64,000 bases of DNA from Hyphomicrobiales bacterium (lineage in GTDB: Bacteria > Pseudomonadota > Alphaproteobacteria > Rhizobiales > Rhizobiaceae). Location: the NCBI GenBank assembly GCA_900469625.1, contig UBXV01000013.1:62001-126000 (forward strand), written 5' to 3'. Shown in pieces: positions 9,454-17,975 of this stretch (the stretch's first letter is position 1; the number at the start of each line of letters is the position of its first letter). The translations under genes and the position numbers were made by a program. The notes beneath the pieces were generated by a model. It did no database searches, was not told the origin of the DNA, and was given only the letters and a program-made list of their open reading frames with translations.

Positions 9454-10431
9454 ATGGCTTTCCTGCTTCGCCGCCTATGCTTCTATCTGGCAGCCTTCGT
9501 CGCGGCGGCGACGATCAATTTCTTTCTGCCGCGGCTGATGCCGGGTGATCCCGTGCAGATCATGTTTTCGAGCGCGGGCGCAGAATTGCCGCCTGAAAGC
9601 CTGCAGGCGCTGAAACTGACCTTCGGCTTCGTCGACGGCCCGCTCTGGCAGCAGTACCTCACCTATCTCGGCAGCATCTTCAGCGGCGATCTCGGCCGCT
9701 CGATCAAGTATTTCCCGCTGGAGGTGACGACGGTTCTCGGCAATGCGCTGGTCTGGACGGTCGGCCTGATGGGCACGGCGACGATCATCAGCTTCACGCT
9801 CGGCACCTTCCTCGGCATACTCGCCGCCTGGCGGCGCGGCAGCCTATTCGACGTCATCGTTTCCGTCGGCGCGATCTTCGCGACCTCGGTTCCAGCTGTC
9901 GTCACCTCGCTGATCGTCGTCTTCTTCTTCGGCTTCACGCTCAACTGGTTCCCGACAGGCTATGCCGCCGATCCCGCGCTCGATCCGGCCTTCACGCTCG
10001 AATACATCGGCAGCGTTCTCTATCACGGCATCCTGCCGATGCTGACGCTGTGCACCGTTCTGACCGGCGGCTTCGCCGTCACCATGCGCAACAACATGAT
10101 CAACCTGCTGGGCGAGGACTATATCGTCATGGCCCGCGCCAAGGGCCTGTCCGACGGTCACGTGATGCTCTGGTATGCGGCGCGAAACGCGCTTCTGCCG
10201 ACGGTATCGAGCCTTGCCATCGCGATCGGCACGATCCTCGGCGGATCGCTGGTCACCGAAGTGGTGTTCAACTATCCGGGCCTCGGCAACATCCTCTATC
10301 AGGCGATCCTTGCCCGCGATTACCCCGTCATCCAGGGCCAGCTTCTGATCATGACTGCGACCATGCTCGTCGCCAATTTCATTGTCGACGTCAGCTATGT
10401 GTTGCTCGACCCCCGTTTGAAGAGGGCGTGA
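9454..10431 (+). CDS. ABC importer permease, DppB/OppB type
   Basis: 325 residues from ATG 9454, which follows GGAG; the frame opens at 9331 but that part overlaps the post-SBP hairpin. The start MAFLLRRLCFYLAAFVAAATINFFLPRL is the usual first helix of DppB-type permeases, followed by MPGDPV. About six membrane helices are visible. The cytoplasmic EAA-type loop is MARAKGLSDGHVMLWYAARNALLP and the C-terminus ends in the typical VLLDPRLKR. It pairs with the next gene, one base downstream of its stop. Confidence 0.92.
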   Translation: MAFLLRRLCFYLAAFVAAATINFFLPRLMPGDPVQIMFSSAGAELPPESLQALKLTFGFVDGPLWQQYLTYLGSIFSGDLGRSIKYFPLEVTTVLGNALVWTVGLMGTATIISFTLGTFLGILAAWRRGSLFDVIVSVGAIFATSVPAVVTSLIVVFFFGFTLNWFPTGYAADPALDPAFTLEYIGSVLYHGILPMLTLCTVLTGGFAVTMRNNMINLLGEDYIVMARAKGLSDGHVMLWYAARNALLPTVSSLAIAIGTILGGSLVTEVVFNYPGLGNILYQAILARDYPVIQGQLLIMTATMLVANFIVDVSYVLLDPRLKRA

Positions 10432-10432
10432 G

Positions 10433-11323
10433 ATGAAGTCCCAACCCTTCGGATTGATCCGAAACCGCAAGGCGCTGGTCGGCGTCGCCATCATCGCCTT
10501 CATTCTGATCGTGGCGATCGCGGCACCGCTGCTCACCCCCTATGATCCGGGCGCGCGCGTCGGCCGGCCACACCAGGCGCCGTCGCTCGCCCACTGGCTT
10601 GGCACCACCCGCATCGGCCAGGACGTGTTCACGCGGCTCATCTACGGTGCGCGCACGTCACTTGCCGTCGGCTTCGGCGCCGGCCTGCTCATCACCATCG
10701 TCGGCACCGCGCTCGGCATTCTCGCCGGCTATCGCGGCGGCAAGGTCGATGAGGTCATCAGCTTCTTCACCAACATGGTGCTGGTCGTTCCCAACCTGCC
10801 GCTGCTGCTCGTGCTCGCAGCCTTCATCGGCCAGGCCAGCCCCTGGGTGATCGCACTGATCCTCGGCGCGACCTCCTGGGCCTGGGGCGCACGCGTCACC
10901 CGCGCCGAGACGCTTTCGGTCAAGCAGAAGGACTATGTCAAATCGGCGGAGATGATGGGCGAACCGCGCTGGCGCATCATGACCTTCGAGATCTTCCCCA
11001 ATCTGATCTCGATCGTCGGCATCAACTTCATCGGCAGCGTCATCTTCGCGATCATTACCCAGGCGACTCTGGAGTTTCTCGGACTTGGCGACCCGAAGGT
11101 CGTCTCCTGGGGCACCATGCTCTATGCCGCCCAGAAGGCCTCGGCACTCTCGGTCGGCGCCTGGTGGGACATCCTGACGCCATGTTTCGCGCTCGCCTTC
11201 CTCGGCATCGGCCTGTCGCTGCTCAACTTTGCCGTCGACGAGATCGCCAATCCGCGGCTGCGCACCGGCAACCGCCTCGGCCGCTGGTCCGCGCTCATTC
11301 GCTCCGGGGAGGGTCGCCTGTGA
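10433..11323 (+). CDS. ABC importer permease, DppC/OppC type
   Basis: 296 residues. N-terminal helix at about residues 17-35, then the family's HWLGTTRIGQDVFTRLIYGARTSL motif at about 57-80, and a further five helices. The EAA loop is TLSVKQKDYVKSAEMMGEP. It overlaps the following ATPase gene by 4 bases (GTGA), a sign of translational coupling. Partner of the preceding DppB-type subunit. Confidence 0.92.
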   Translation: MKSQPFGLIRNRKALVGVAIIAFILIVAIAAPLLTPYDPGARVGRPHQAPSLAHWLGTTRIGQDVFTRLIYGARTSLAVGFGAGLLITIVGTALGILAGYRGGKVDEVISFFTNMVLVVPNLPLLLVLAAFIGQASPWVIALILGATSWAWGARVTRAETLSVKQKDYVKSAEMMGEPRWRIMTFEIFPNLISIVGINFIGSVIFAIITQATLEFLGLGDPKVVSWGTMLYAAQKASALSVGAWWDILTPCFALAFLGIGLSLLNFAVDEIANPRLRTGNRLGRWSALIRSGEGRL

Positions 11324-12123
11324 CCGCGCCATTGCTATCGGTGAAAAACCTGACGATCGACTATATCGGCGAGGAGAAGGATTTTCGCGCCGTCGATAAT
11401 GTCAGCTTCGACGTTGCGCCCGGCGAAGTCTTCGGCCTTGCCGGCGAATCCGGCTGCGGCAAGAGCACCATCGCCTTTGCCATCAGCCGGCTGCACAAGC
11501 CGCCGGCGCTGATCCGGCGCGAAAGCACCATCCTGCTCAACGGCAGAAACGTGCTCGACCTCGACGACAAGGCGCTGCGCGACTTTCGCTGGCGCGAGGT
11601 CGCCATGGTGTTCCAGAGCGCGATGAACTCGCTCAATCCGGTGCTGCGCATCGAGCAGCAGTTCTACGACGTCCTGAAGACGCACAAGGGCATGAGCCGT
11701 GCCGAGGCACGCGACCGCACCGCCGAAATGCTGAAGCTCGTCGATATCGCGCCGGACCGCATGCGCAACTACCCGCACCAGTTTTCCGGCGGCATGCGCC
11801 AGCGCATCGTCATCGCCATCTGCCTGGCGCTCGATCCGCGGCTGGTGGTCATGGACGAGCCGACGACGGCGCTCGACGTCGTCGTTCAGCGCGAAATCCT
11901 GCAGCGCATCAACGAACTCCGCCGCAAGCTCGGCTTTGCTGTTCTCTTCATCACCCACGATCTCGGGCTGATGGTGCAGTTCTGCGATCGCATCGGCATC
12001 ATGCTCGGCGGCAAGCTGGTCGAGCAGGGCACGGCCGACGCCATCTACCGCACGCCGGAGCACGACTATACCAAAAAGCTCTGGGCCTCCTTCCCCTCGC
12101 TGCACGGAGGCGTCCTTCGATGA
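11320..12123 (+). CDS. ABC importer ATPase, DppD/OppD type
   Basis: 267 residues from GTG 11320, overlapping the permease stop; the frame opens earlier but that part is a shadow of the permease. Walker [10 protein letters not shown] is at 42-50, the signature [12 protein letters not shown] and Walker [14 protein letters not shown] follow, and the H-loop is FITHDLG. The C-terminal [17 protein letters not shown] is the oligopeptide-type tail. It is somewhat short because the extended OppD C-terminal domain is trimmed. It overlaps the next ATPase gene by 4 bases (ATGA). Confidence 0.92.
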   Translation: MTAPLLSVKNLTIDYIGEEKDFRAVDNVSFDVAPGEVFGLAGESGCGKSTIAFAISRLHKPPALIRRESTILLNGRNVLDLDDKALRDFRWREVAMVFQSAMNSLNPVLRIEQQFYDVLKTHKGMSRAEARDRTAEMLKLVDIAPDRMRNYPHQFSGGMRQRIVIAICLALDPRLVVMDEPTTALDVVVQREILQRINELRRKLGFAVLFITHDLGLMVQFCDRIGIMLGGKLVEQGTADAIYRTPEHDYTKKLWASFPSLHGGVLR

Positions 12124-13028
12124 GCGCGACTTCAGCACCCATTCTGACCCTGGACAAGATCAGCAAGACCTTCGGCGGTGGGCCGGGCGCGGTGCATGCC
12201 GCTCGCTCCATATCGTTTTCGCTGCATGCCGGACGCGCGCTCGCCGTCGTCGGCGAATCCGGCAGCGGCAAGACCACCTGCGCCCGCATCGCCATGCGCG
12301 AATATGAGCCGAGCGAGGGACGCCTGCTGTTCAAGGGCAAACCCGTCGACACAGCCGGTAGCAGGGAAATCGCCGACTATCGCCGTTCGGTGCAGATGAT
12401 CTTCCAGGATCCCTTCGCCTCGCTCAATCCCGCCCACACGATCGCCTACCATTTGAAGCGTCCGTTGATGCTGCATCGCCCCGAACTGAAGGGTGCGGCG
12501 ATCGGCGAGGAGATCACGGCGCTGCTCAGGCAAGTGAAGCTCGATCCCGATATCGTCGCGCCGAAATACCCGCACGAGCTCTCGGGCGGCCAACGCCAGC
12601 GCGTCAACATCGCCCGCGCGCTCGCCGCCAAGCCCGAGGTCATCGTTGCCGACGAGCCGACCTCGATGCTCGACGTCTCGGTCAGGCTCGGCGTCCTCAA
12701 CCTCTTGAGCGAGATGAAGCGGGAGATGAACCTCGGCCTGCTCTACATCACACACGACATCGCCACGGCGCGGTATGTCGCCGAGGATATCGCTGTGATG
12801 TATGCCGGCCAGATCGTCGAGTGGGGCAACACCGGCAAGGTCATCGATAACCCTGCACACCCCTATACGAAGTTGCTGCTTTCAGCCGTGCCGGACCCCG
12901 ACATCCGCTTCGACGATCCGAAAGCGCAGGTCAGCACCTCCGAGGCTGACGAGACACGTCGCCGCTCGGCGGCAACGCAGGAGACCATCCGCGAGGTGGA
13001 ACCGGATCATTTCGTGCGCGCTGCCTGA
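12120..13028 (+). CDS. ABC importer ATPase, DppF/OppF type
   Basis: 302 residues. Walker A GESGSGKTT at 45-53, Q-loop MIFQDPFASLNP, signature LSGGQRQRVNIARALA, Walker B VIVADEPTSMLDV and an H-loop YITHDIATA. The Oligo_HPY-type tail NPAHPYTKLLLSAVPDPD is present. Last gene of the 6.9-kb operon that starts with the acetyltransferase at 6088; a strong terminator follows 21 bases later. Confidence 0.92.
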   Translation: MSATSAPILTLDKISKTFGGGPGAVHAARSISFSLHAGRALAVVGESGSGKTTCARIAMREYEPSEGRLLFKGKPVDTAGSREIADYRRSVQMIFQDPFASLNPAHTIAYHLKRPLMLHRPELKGAAIGEEITALLRQVKLDPDIVAPKYPHELSGGQRQRVNIARALAAKPEVIVADEPTSMLDVSVRLGVLNLLSEMKREMNLGLLYITHDIATARYVAEDIAVMYAGQIVEWGNTGKVIDNPAHPYTKLLLSAVPDPDIRFDDPKAQVSTSEADETRRRSAATQETIREVEPDHFVRAA

Positions 13029-13049
13029 GCCGCCCAACGTCGTCTAAAC

Positions 13050-13082
13050 AAAAAACGCCCCGCAAGCCGCGGGGCGTTTTTT
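13050..13082. terminator. Strong bidirectional Rho-independent terminator
   Basis: AAAAAACGCCCCGC, a 5-base loop and GCGGGGCGTTTTTT: an 8-bp GC stem flanked by A-run and T-run on the two sides, so it works in both directions. It separates the convergent importer operon (ends 13028) and glnII (ends 13149). Confidence 0.93.
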
Positions 13083-13148
13083 GTTGGGCGCGAAAAGCGC
13101 AACCCCGTCGATTTGGCCCGGCGCCCTCGTAAGCGCCGGGCGCCGAAA

Positions 13149-14189
13149 TCAGGCGGCTTCGCGCTTTTCGACGTCGGTCGGAACCGTGGAGATCGTCTTC
13201 AGGATCTGCGCGGCGATCTGGTAGGGGTCGCCCTTGGAGTTCGGGCGGCGGTCTTCGAGGTAGCCCCTGTAGTCGTTGTTGACGAAGCTGTGCGGAACGC
13301 GGATCGACGCACCGCGGTCAGCAACGCCGTGGCTGAACTGGTGGATCGAGGCGGTTTCGTGCTTGCCCGTCAGGCGCAGGTGGTTGTCCGGGCCGTAGAC
13401 GGCGATGTGATCGGCGCGGGCTTCGGCAAAGGCCGCCATCAGGTTTTCGAAGTACGCCTTGCCGCCGACGTCGCGCATGTAGGCGGTCGAGAAGTTGGCG
13501 TGCATGCCCGAGCCGTTCCAGTCGGTTTCGCCGAGCGGCTTGCAGTGGTATTCCACGTCGATGCCGTGCTTTTCAGTCAGGCGCTGGAGCAGGTAGCGGG
13601 CAAGCCAGATTTCGTCGGCAGCCTTGCGCGAGCCCTTGCCGAAGACCTGGAATTCCCACTGGCCCTTGGCGACCTCGGCGTTGATGCCTTCATGGTTGAT
13701 GCCGGCGGCCAGGCAGATGTCCAGATGCTCTTCGACGATCTTGCGGGCGTTATCGCCGACATTGCTGTAGCCGACGCCACAGTAATAGGGGCCCTGCGGC
13801 GCCGGGAAGCCGGCTTCCGGGAAGCCGAGCGGGCGGCCGTTCTGATAGAAGAAATACTCTTGCTCGAAGCCGAACCAGGCGCCATCGTCATCGGCGATCG
13901 AGGCGCGGGTGTTCGACGGATGCGGCGTCTTGGCATCGGGCATCATGACTTCGCAAAGAACGAGCACGCCGTTCTTGCGCTCCGGGTCCGGATAAACGGC
14001 AACCGGCTTCAGTACACAGTCCGAGCTGCTGCCTTCGGCCTGCATCGTCGAGGAGCCGTCGAAGCCCCAGTTCGGGAGCTGTTCGAGCTGCGGAAAAGCG
14101 TCGAATTCCTTGACCAGGGTCTTGCCGCGCAGGTTAGGGGTCGGCTTGTAACCGTCGAGCCAGATGTATTCGAGCTTGTACTTTGTCAT
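13149..14189 (-). CDS. glnII: Glutamine synthetase type II
   Basis: 346 residues, against about 450-470 for GSI; this is the compact eukaryotic-like GSII found in rhizobia and some actinobacteria. It makes glutamine from glutamate, ammonia and ATP in the cytoplasm. Typical stretches are YIWLDGYKPTPNLRGKT, the catalytic WGFDGSSTMQAEGSSSDCVL near residues 41-60, FGFEQEYFF, and ADRGASIRVPH near the end. There is no adenylylation-tyrosine region as in GSI. An RBS (GAGAGAACGAA) precedes the ATG. Transcription probably uses the sigma-54 promoter at 14279-14296, so expression should rise in nitrogen limitation through NtrC. Confidence 0.97.
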   Translation of the reverse strand: MTKYKLEYIWLDGYKPTPNLRGKTLVKEFDAFPQLEQLPNWGFDGSSTMQAEGSSSDCVLKPVAVYPDPERKNGVLVLCEVMMPDAKTPHPSNTRASIADDDGAWFGFEQEYFFYQNGRPLGFPEAGFPAPQGPYYCGVGYSNVGDNARKIVEEHLDICLAAGINHEGINAEVAKGQWEFQVFGKGSRKAADEIWLARYLLQRLTEKHGIDVEYHCKPLGETDWNGSGMHANFSTAYMRDVGGKAYFENLMAAFAEARADHIAVYGPDNHLRLTGKHETASIHQFSHGVADRGASIRVPHSFVNNDYRGYLEDRRPNSKGDPYQIAAQILKTISTVPTDVEKREAA

Positions 14190-14278
14190 TTCGTTCTCTC
14201 ACATGACGCCAGGAATGGCTTGGTTCCGAAGCGGCTGGGCATTCCAGATCGGCTGCCCGAAGACCGTTGATCACAAGA

Positions 14279-14296
14279 ATGCATTAATCGTGCCAG
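14279..14296 (-). promoter_or_regulatory. Sigma-54 (-24/-12) promoter of glnII
   Basis: On the minus strand: CTGGCACGATTAATGCAT. The GG and GC dinucleotides are separated by exactly 10 bases and the -24 element TGGCACG is perfect; the -12 element is ATGC rather than TTGC. A start site would fall near 14269, leaving a leader of about 80 bases to the glnII ATG. Known glnII genes of rhizobia are NtrC/sigma-54 dependent. I did not find a convincing NtrC palindrome upstream. Confidence 0.85.
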
Positions 14297-14580
14297 TTCG
14301 CATTGCCCGGTCAAAACATGAAAAATCAACGCTCGCAGCATGCCCGGCAACGGGGTCGGCGGCGGCGCAAGACTAAGGATGAAGCGAATTGCATAGAAAT
14401 TAGGCATTTCCAGCCGCACTTTGAGGCACGTTCGCGCGCAAACCGCTGCCCAGACGGCAGGTGGGCGGCAAGATGGCGGCGGCGGGGTCGCCGCGCCAGC
14501 ACTGCTGACCGTCAAGGAAGGTGCTCGAAAAACAAGCAGCCAATGGCGCACAGCCGAGAACCGACGCTGCAGAAGACGCT
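14297..14580. other. Upstream region of glnII and 3' flank of the MocR gene
   Basis: This stretch should include the activator-binding region for the glnII promoter. Short GCAC/GTGC-type words occur, but no clear NtrC dyad. No protein-like open frame was seen on either strand. Confidence 0.4.
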
Positions 14581-15978
14581 CTAGCGGACGATCTTGGCGA
14601 GCACGCGGTAGAGCCGTTCGTCGCCCGACTGGGCGACATTGAAGCGCAGAAATCCTGAAGCCGCGCCGGAATGACTGAAGACGTTTCCCGGCGCCAGAAC
14701 GACATCATGCGCAAGCGCCTTCTGCGCCAGCTCCGATGCATCGGACCCCTCCGGCAGCCGGCACCAGAGGAACATCCCGGCTTGCGGCTCGATCCACGGC
14801 TTGATCCCGACCGCGGCAAGCCGCGGCGCCGTCTCGGCCATCGCCCGGTTCAGGCGTAAGCGCAGCGCCTCCATATGCTTCCGGTAGCTGCCATCCCTAA
14901 GAAGCGTCAGCACCAGTTCGGCCGCAAGACCGGGGCCGCCGAAGGTGGTGGCGATCTTCAGATCCGTCAGCCCTTCGATCCAGCCGCGCGGCGCTGCGAT
15001 ATAGCCACAGCGCACGGAAGCCGACAGCGTCTTGGAAAAACTGCCGATCTGGACGACACGATCGAGACCATCGAAGGCCGCGAGCCGCGGTGCGGGCGTA
15101 GGCTCGAAATCGGCAAAGATGTCGTCCTCGACGATGGTCAAGCCGGCCTGTTCGGCAAGCCGCAGCAGACGATGCGCGACCACGGGAGAAAGCGTGGCGC
15201 CCGTCGGATTGTGCACGGCGGAATTGGTAATGTAGAGGCGAGGTCGATGGGCCTCCAGCACCTCGGCGAACCGGTCGAGATCCGGCCCGACGGGCGTATA
15301 GGGAACGCTGACGATGTTGACCCGGTGCGCCCGCAGCAACGCGTGGAAATTGAAGTAGCAGGGATCATCGACGATGACGGTGTCGCCGGGCTCGAGCAGA
15401 AATCGGCAAAGAAGGTCGATCGCCTGGGTTCCCGATTCGGTGAGCATGATCTGATTGGGCGACGCCTCGACACCATGTTCGGCAAGCCGTCGCGCCAGCA
15501 ATTGCCGCAGCGGCCGCAAGCCGAGCGGCGTGCCGTAATCCGCAAGGCAAGCCGCGTCGGCGCGCGCGACCGCGCGCAACGCCCGCCTGAGCGCCTGCTC
15601 CGGCATCCAGGATGCCGGCAGCCAGCCGCAGCCGGGCTTCAGCACGCCGGCATTCGTTTCCAGCGACTGCCGCGAAACCCAGAGGGGATCGACGGCGCGA
15701 TCGACGCGCGGCCCTGCCTCAACGAGCGATAGCGGCGCGAGCGGCGCCGAAACGAAGAAGCCGGAGCCAGGCCTGGAGCGGATCGCACCTTCGGCTGCAA
15801 GGCGTTCATAGGCCTCGACGACCGTCGATTTGGACACCCCCATTGTCTTGGCCAACGCCCGGATGGACGGAAGTTTGGAGCCGGGCGTCAGCGACCGCCC
15901 GGCAATCCGCTGTCGGATCGTGCCCATCACCGCTTCAAGCAGGGTTTCGCCGCTGCTTTCCGATTGCTGAAATGCCAT
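14581..15978 (-). CDS. MocR/PdxR-type regulator (GntR HTH fused to aminotransferase-like domain)
   Basis: 465 residues from ATG 15978, which has TTGGAG upstream; the frame opens at 16080 but that would run into the divergent gene's start. The winged-helix GntR domain is at about 10-78 (SKLPSIRALAKTMGVSKSTV). An aminotransferase class I-like domain follows, with NPTGATLSP near 257 and the PLP-lysine in SFSKTLSASVRCGY near 316. MocR proteins use PLP or an adduct as effector. It is divergent from a DMT transporter gene (101-base gap), which is therefore its likely target; the transported substrate is unknown. Confidence 0.93.
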   Translation of the reverse strand: MAFQQSESSGETLLEAVMGTIRQRIAGRSLTPGSKLPSIRALAKTMGVSKSTVVEAYERLAAEGAIRSRPGSGFFVSAPLAPLSLVEAGPRVDRAVDPLWVSRQSLETNAGVLKPGCGWLPASWMPEQALRRALRAVARADAACLADYGTPLGLRPLRQLLARRLAEHGVEASPNQIMLTESGTQAIDLLCRFLLEPGDTVIVDDPCYFNFHALLRAHRVNIVSVPYTPVGPDLDRFAEVLEAHRPRLYITNSAVHNPTGATLSPVVAHRLLRLAEQAGLTIVEDDIFADFEPTPAPRLAAFDGLDRVVQIGSFSKTLSASVRCGYIAAPRGWIEGLTDLKIATTFGGPGLAAELVLTLLRDGSYRKHMEALRLRLNRAMAETAPRLAAVGIKPWIEPQAGMFLWCRLPEGSDASELAQKALAHDVVLAPGNVFSHSGAASGFLRFNVAQSGDERLYRVLAKIVR

Positions 15979-16000
15979 CCGTACTGGCTCCAAATACAGA

Positions 16001-16018
16001 ACAGTTTGGCGAAACTGT
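16001..16018. promoter_or_regulatory. Inverted repeat in the MocR/DMT divergent promoter region
   Basis: ACAGTTT-GGCG-AAACTGT, 7-bp perfect arms. It lies in the 101-base gap between the divergent regulator and transporter genes, 23 bases upstream of the regulator ATG, so it is a candidate operator. MocR-type proteins often bind direct repeats, so the protein binding it could be a different one. Confidence 0.45.
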
Positions 16019-16079
16019 ACCGCATTGTCTCTGGAAGAACCATCGCGTCCAGCCGATACAGGTGAAAAAGGAGACGACA

Positions 16080-16943
16080 ATGGATAAAACGACGACCGGC
16101 TGGTTGAACGGCTTTCTCGGCGTGTTGATTTTCAGCGGCTCGCTGCCGGCCACCCGGGCCGCGGTGATGGATTTCGACCCGGTGTTCCTGACGGTGGCGC
16201 GCGCGGCGATCGCCGGCGTACTGGCGGCCTGCCTGCTCGTCGTCTTCCGCCAGCCGAAGCCGACACGCACCGATCTCGTCTCGCTGGCGATCGTCGCCTT
16301 CGGCGTCGTTCTCGGCTTTCCGCTTCTGACGGCGCTGGCGCTCAAGCATGTGACATCGGCCCATTCGATCGTCTTCGTCGGCCTGCTGCCGCTTGCAACC
16401 GCGGTCTTCGGCGTGCTTCGCGGCGGCGAACACCCGCGTCCTGCCTTCTGGCTGTTTTCCTGCCTCGGGAGCGCGCTGGTTGCCGGTTTTGCGCTGACGC
16501 AGGGTTTTTCGGCCTCCCCGGTCGGCGACCTCCTGATGCTTGCCGCCATCATCGTCTGTGGCCTCGGCTATGCCGAAGGAGCGAGCCTGTCGCGCCGGCT
16601 CGGCGGCTGGCAGGTGATCTGCTGGGCCCTGGTACTGTCGTTGCCGGTCATGCTCGGCATCGGCCTTTTCACCACGGCACCCGCCATCGCGATGATCAAC
16701 AGGAGCGCCTGGGCGGGACTGGCCTACGTCTCCGTCTTCAGCATGTTGATCGGCTTCGTCTTCTGGTATCGGGGTCTGGCGCTCGGGGGTGTTGCCGGCG
16801 TCGGCCAATTGCAGTTGCTGCAGCCGTTCTTCGGCCTGGCGCTGGCCGCAGCGCTGCTCCAGGAACCGGTAAGCGGGGCGATGCTGGCCGTCACCGGCGC
16901 CATCGTGCTCTGCGTCGCCGGCGCCAAGAAATTTGCGAAGTAG
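16080..16943 (+). CDS. EamA/DMT-family transporter
   Basis: 287 residues from ATG 16080, with AAAAAGGAG 7 bases upstream. Ten hydrophobic helices arranged as two EamA repeats are visible: the first from about LNGFLGVLIFSGSLPATRAA, the second from about DLLMLAAIIVCGLGYAEGAS to the end. The FWYRGLALGGVAGVGQLQLLQP stretch is typical of the second repeat. DMT proteins of this kind export amino acids or metabolites. Pairing with a MocR regulator suggests a compound linked to amino-acid or PLP metabolism. It ends 21 bases from the convergent LysR gene. Confidence 0.9.
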   Translation: MDKTTTGWLNGFLGVLIFSGSLPATRAAVMDFDPVFLTVARAAIAGVLAACLLVVFRQPKPTRTDLVSLAIVAFGVVLGFPLLTALALKHVTSAHSIVFVGLLPLATAVFGVLRGGEHPRPAFWLFSCLGSALVAGFALTQGFSASPVGDLLMLAAIIVCGLGYAEGASLSRRLGGWQVICWALVLSLPVMLGIGLFTTAPAIAMINRSAWAGLAYVSVFSMLIGFVFWYRGLALGGVAGVGQLQLLQPFFGLALAAALLQEPVSGAMLAVTGAIVLCVAGAKKFAK

Positions 16944-16964
16944 CGAGCCCGAGCGCAACTGTTG

Positions 16965-17858
16965 TCAGAGATGGTCGAGCTTCAATCTCTTGCTCAGGAG
17001 GTCGATGAAGGTTCGCACCTTGGCGGTGGGCGCACGGCCCTCGCGCCGCAGGATGTGGATCGGGACAGGCGCCGGTTCGAATTCCTCGAGGACAACCTCG
17101 ACCCTGCCCGCCGCGATCAGATGCTCGATCTGCCAGAGGGGCGAAAAGCCGAGCCCAAGCCCCTCGCCGACGGCAGCATAGATCGCCGCCATGGCATTGA
17201 CCCGCAAGGGACCGCCGACCTTGATCCCGCGCGGCTTGCCGTCGATCGTGAACATCCAGGTGCCCTGCCGATCATCGCCTGGGCGCGTGACGCAGTCGTG
17301 GTGCCTTAGGTCTTGCGGATGGCTCGGCCGGCCGCGCGTGGCGAAATAGGACGGCGCGCCAAAGACGACGCGGCGCAGGCCGCCGAGCCGCCTGCCCGTC
17401 AGGCTCGAGTCGGCGAGGTCGCCGATCCGCACCACCATATCGAGACTGTCCTCCGCAAGATCGACGAAGGCGTCGGAAAGGTCGAGTTCGACCTCCACCT
17501 CAGGATATCGGCGCATGTACTCGGCGACGATCGGCATCAGAAAACGCGGCGCAAACAGAGCGGGCGCGCCGATACGCAACACGCCTGAAGGCTCCAGCAG
17601 GCGCTGTGCCGCCTCCAGCCGGGCTTCATGGATTTCATCGATGGCGGGTTTCACCCGACGATAGAAGGTCTCGCCAGCCTCGCTCGGCGTCGAACGACGA
17701 GTGGTGCGGTGGATGAGTTCCACGCCAATATCGTCTTCAAGCACAGCAAGCGCCCTGCTGACAGTCTGCAGCGGCCGTTGAAGACGGTTGGCGGCCGCCG
17801 TCAGGCTGCCAAATTCGACGACGGCGACGAACGCTTCAAGATCTTCGATACGGCTCAT
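16965..17858 (-). CDS. LysR-family transcriptional regulator
   Basis: 297 residues. I use the ATG at 17858 (MSRIEDLEAFVAVVE), where LysR proteins normally start; the frame opens 15 codons earlier. The HTH lies at about 1-60 (FGSLTAAANRLQRPLQTVSRALAVLEDDIGVELIHRTTR), and the effector domain begins near 88 (GVLRIGAPALFAPRFL). It is divergent from the NmrA-like reductase gene with 117 bases between, so that gene is its probable target. The effector is unknown. Confidence 0.92.
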   Translation of the reverse strand: MSRIEDLEAFVAVVEFGSLTAAANRLQRPLQTVSRALAVLEDDIGVELIHRTTRRSTPSEAGETFYRRVKPAIDEIHEARLEAAQRLLEPSGVLRIGAPALFAPRFLMPIVAEYMRRYPEVEVELDLSDAFVDLAEDSLDMVVRIGDLADSSLTGRRLGGLRRVVFGAPSYFATRGRPSHPQDLRHHDCVTRPGDDRQGTWMFTIDGKPRGIKVGGPLRVNAMAAIYAAVGEGLGLGFSPLWQIEHLIAAGRVEVVLEEFEPAPVPIHILRREGRAPTAKVRTFIDLLSKRLKLDHL

Positions 17859-17975
17859 CTTATTATCCCACTTTTGCTGAGAATAAATCACGTTTTCGGT
17901 CAATTGTCTCCGATCTACTTAGGAAATATCCTCTACTCACAGTGCACGACACCACCGTCAGGAAGGCCGAATCGC

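Noticed and set aside
7626-9455. 609-residue open frame on the minus strand opposite the family 5 binding-protein gene
   Set aside because: Arg/Val/Asp-rich translation with no family features; the plus strand has signal peptide and SBP motifs.
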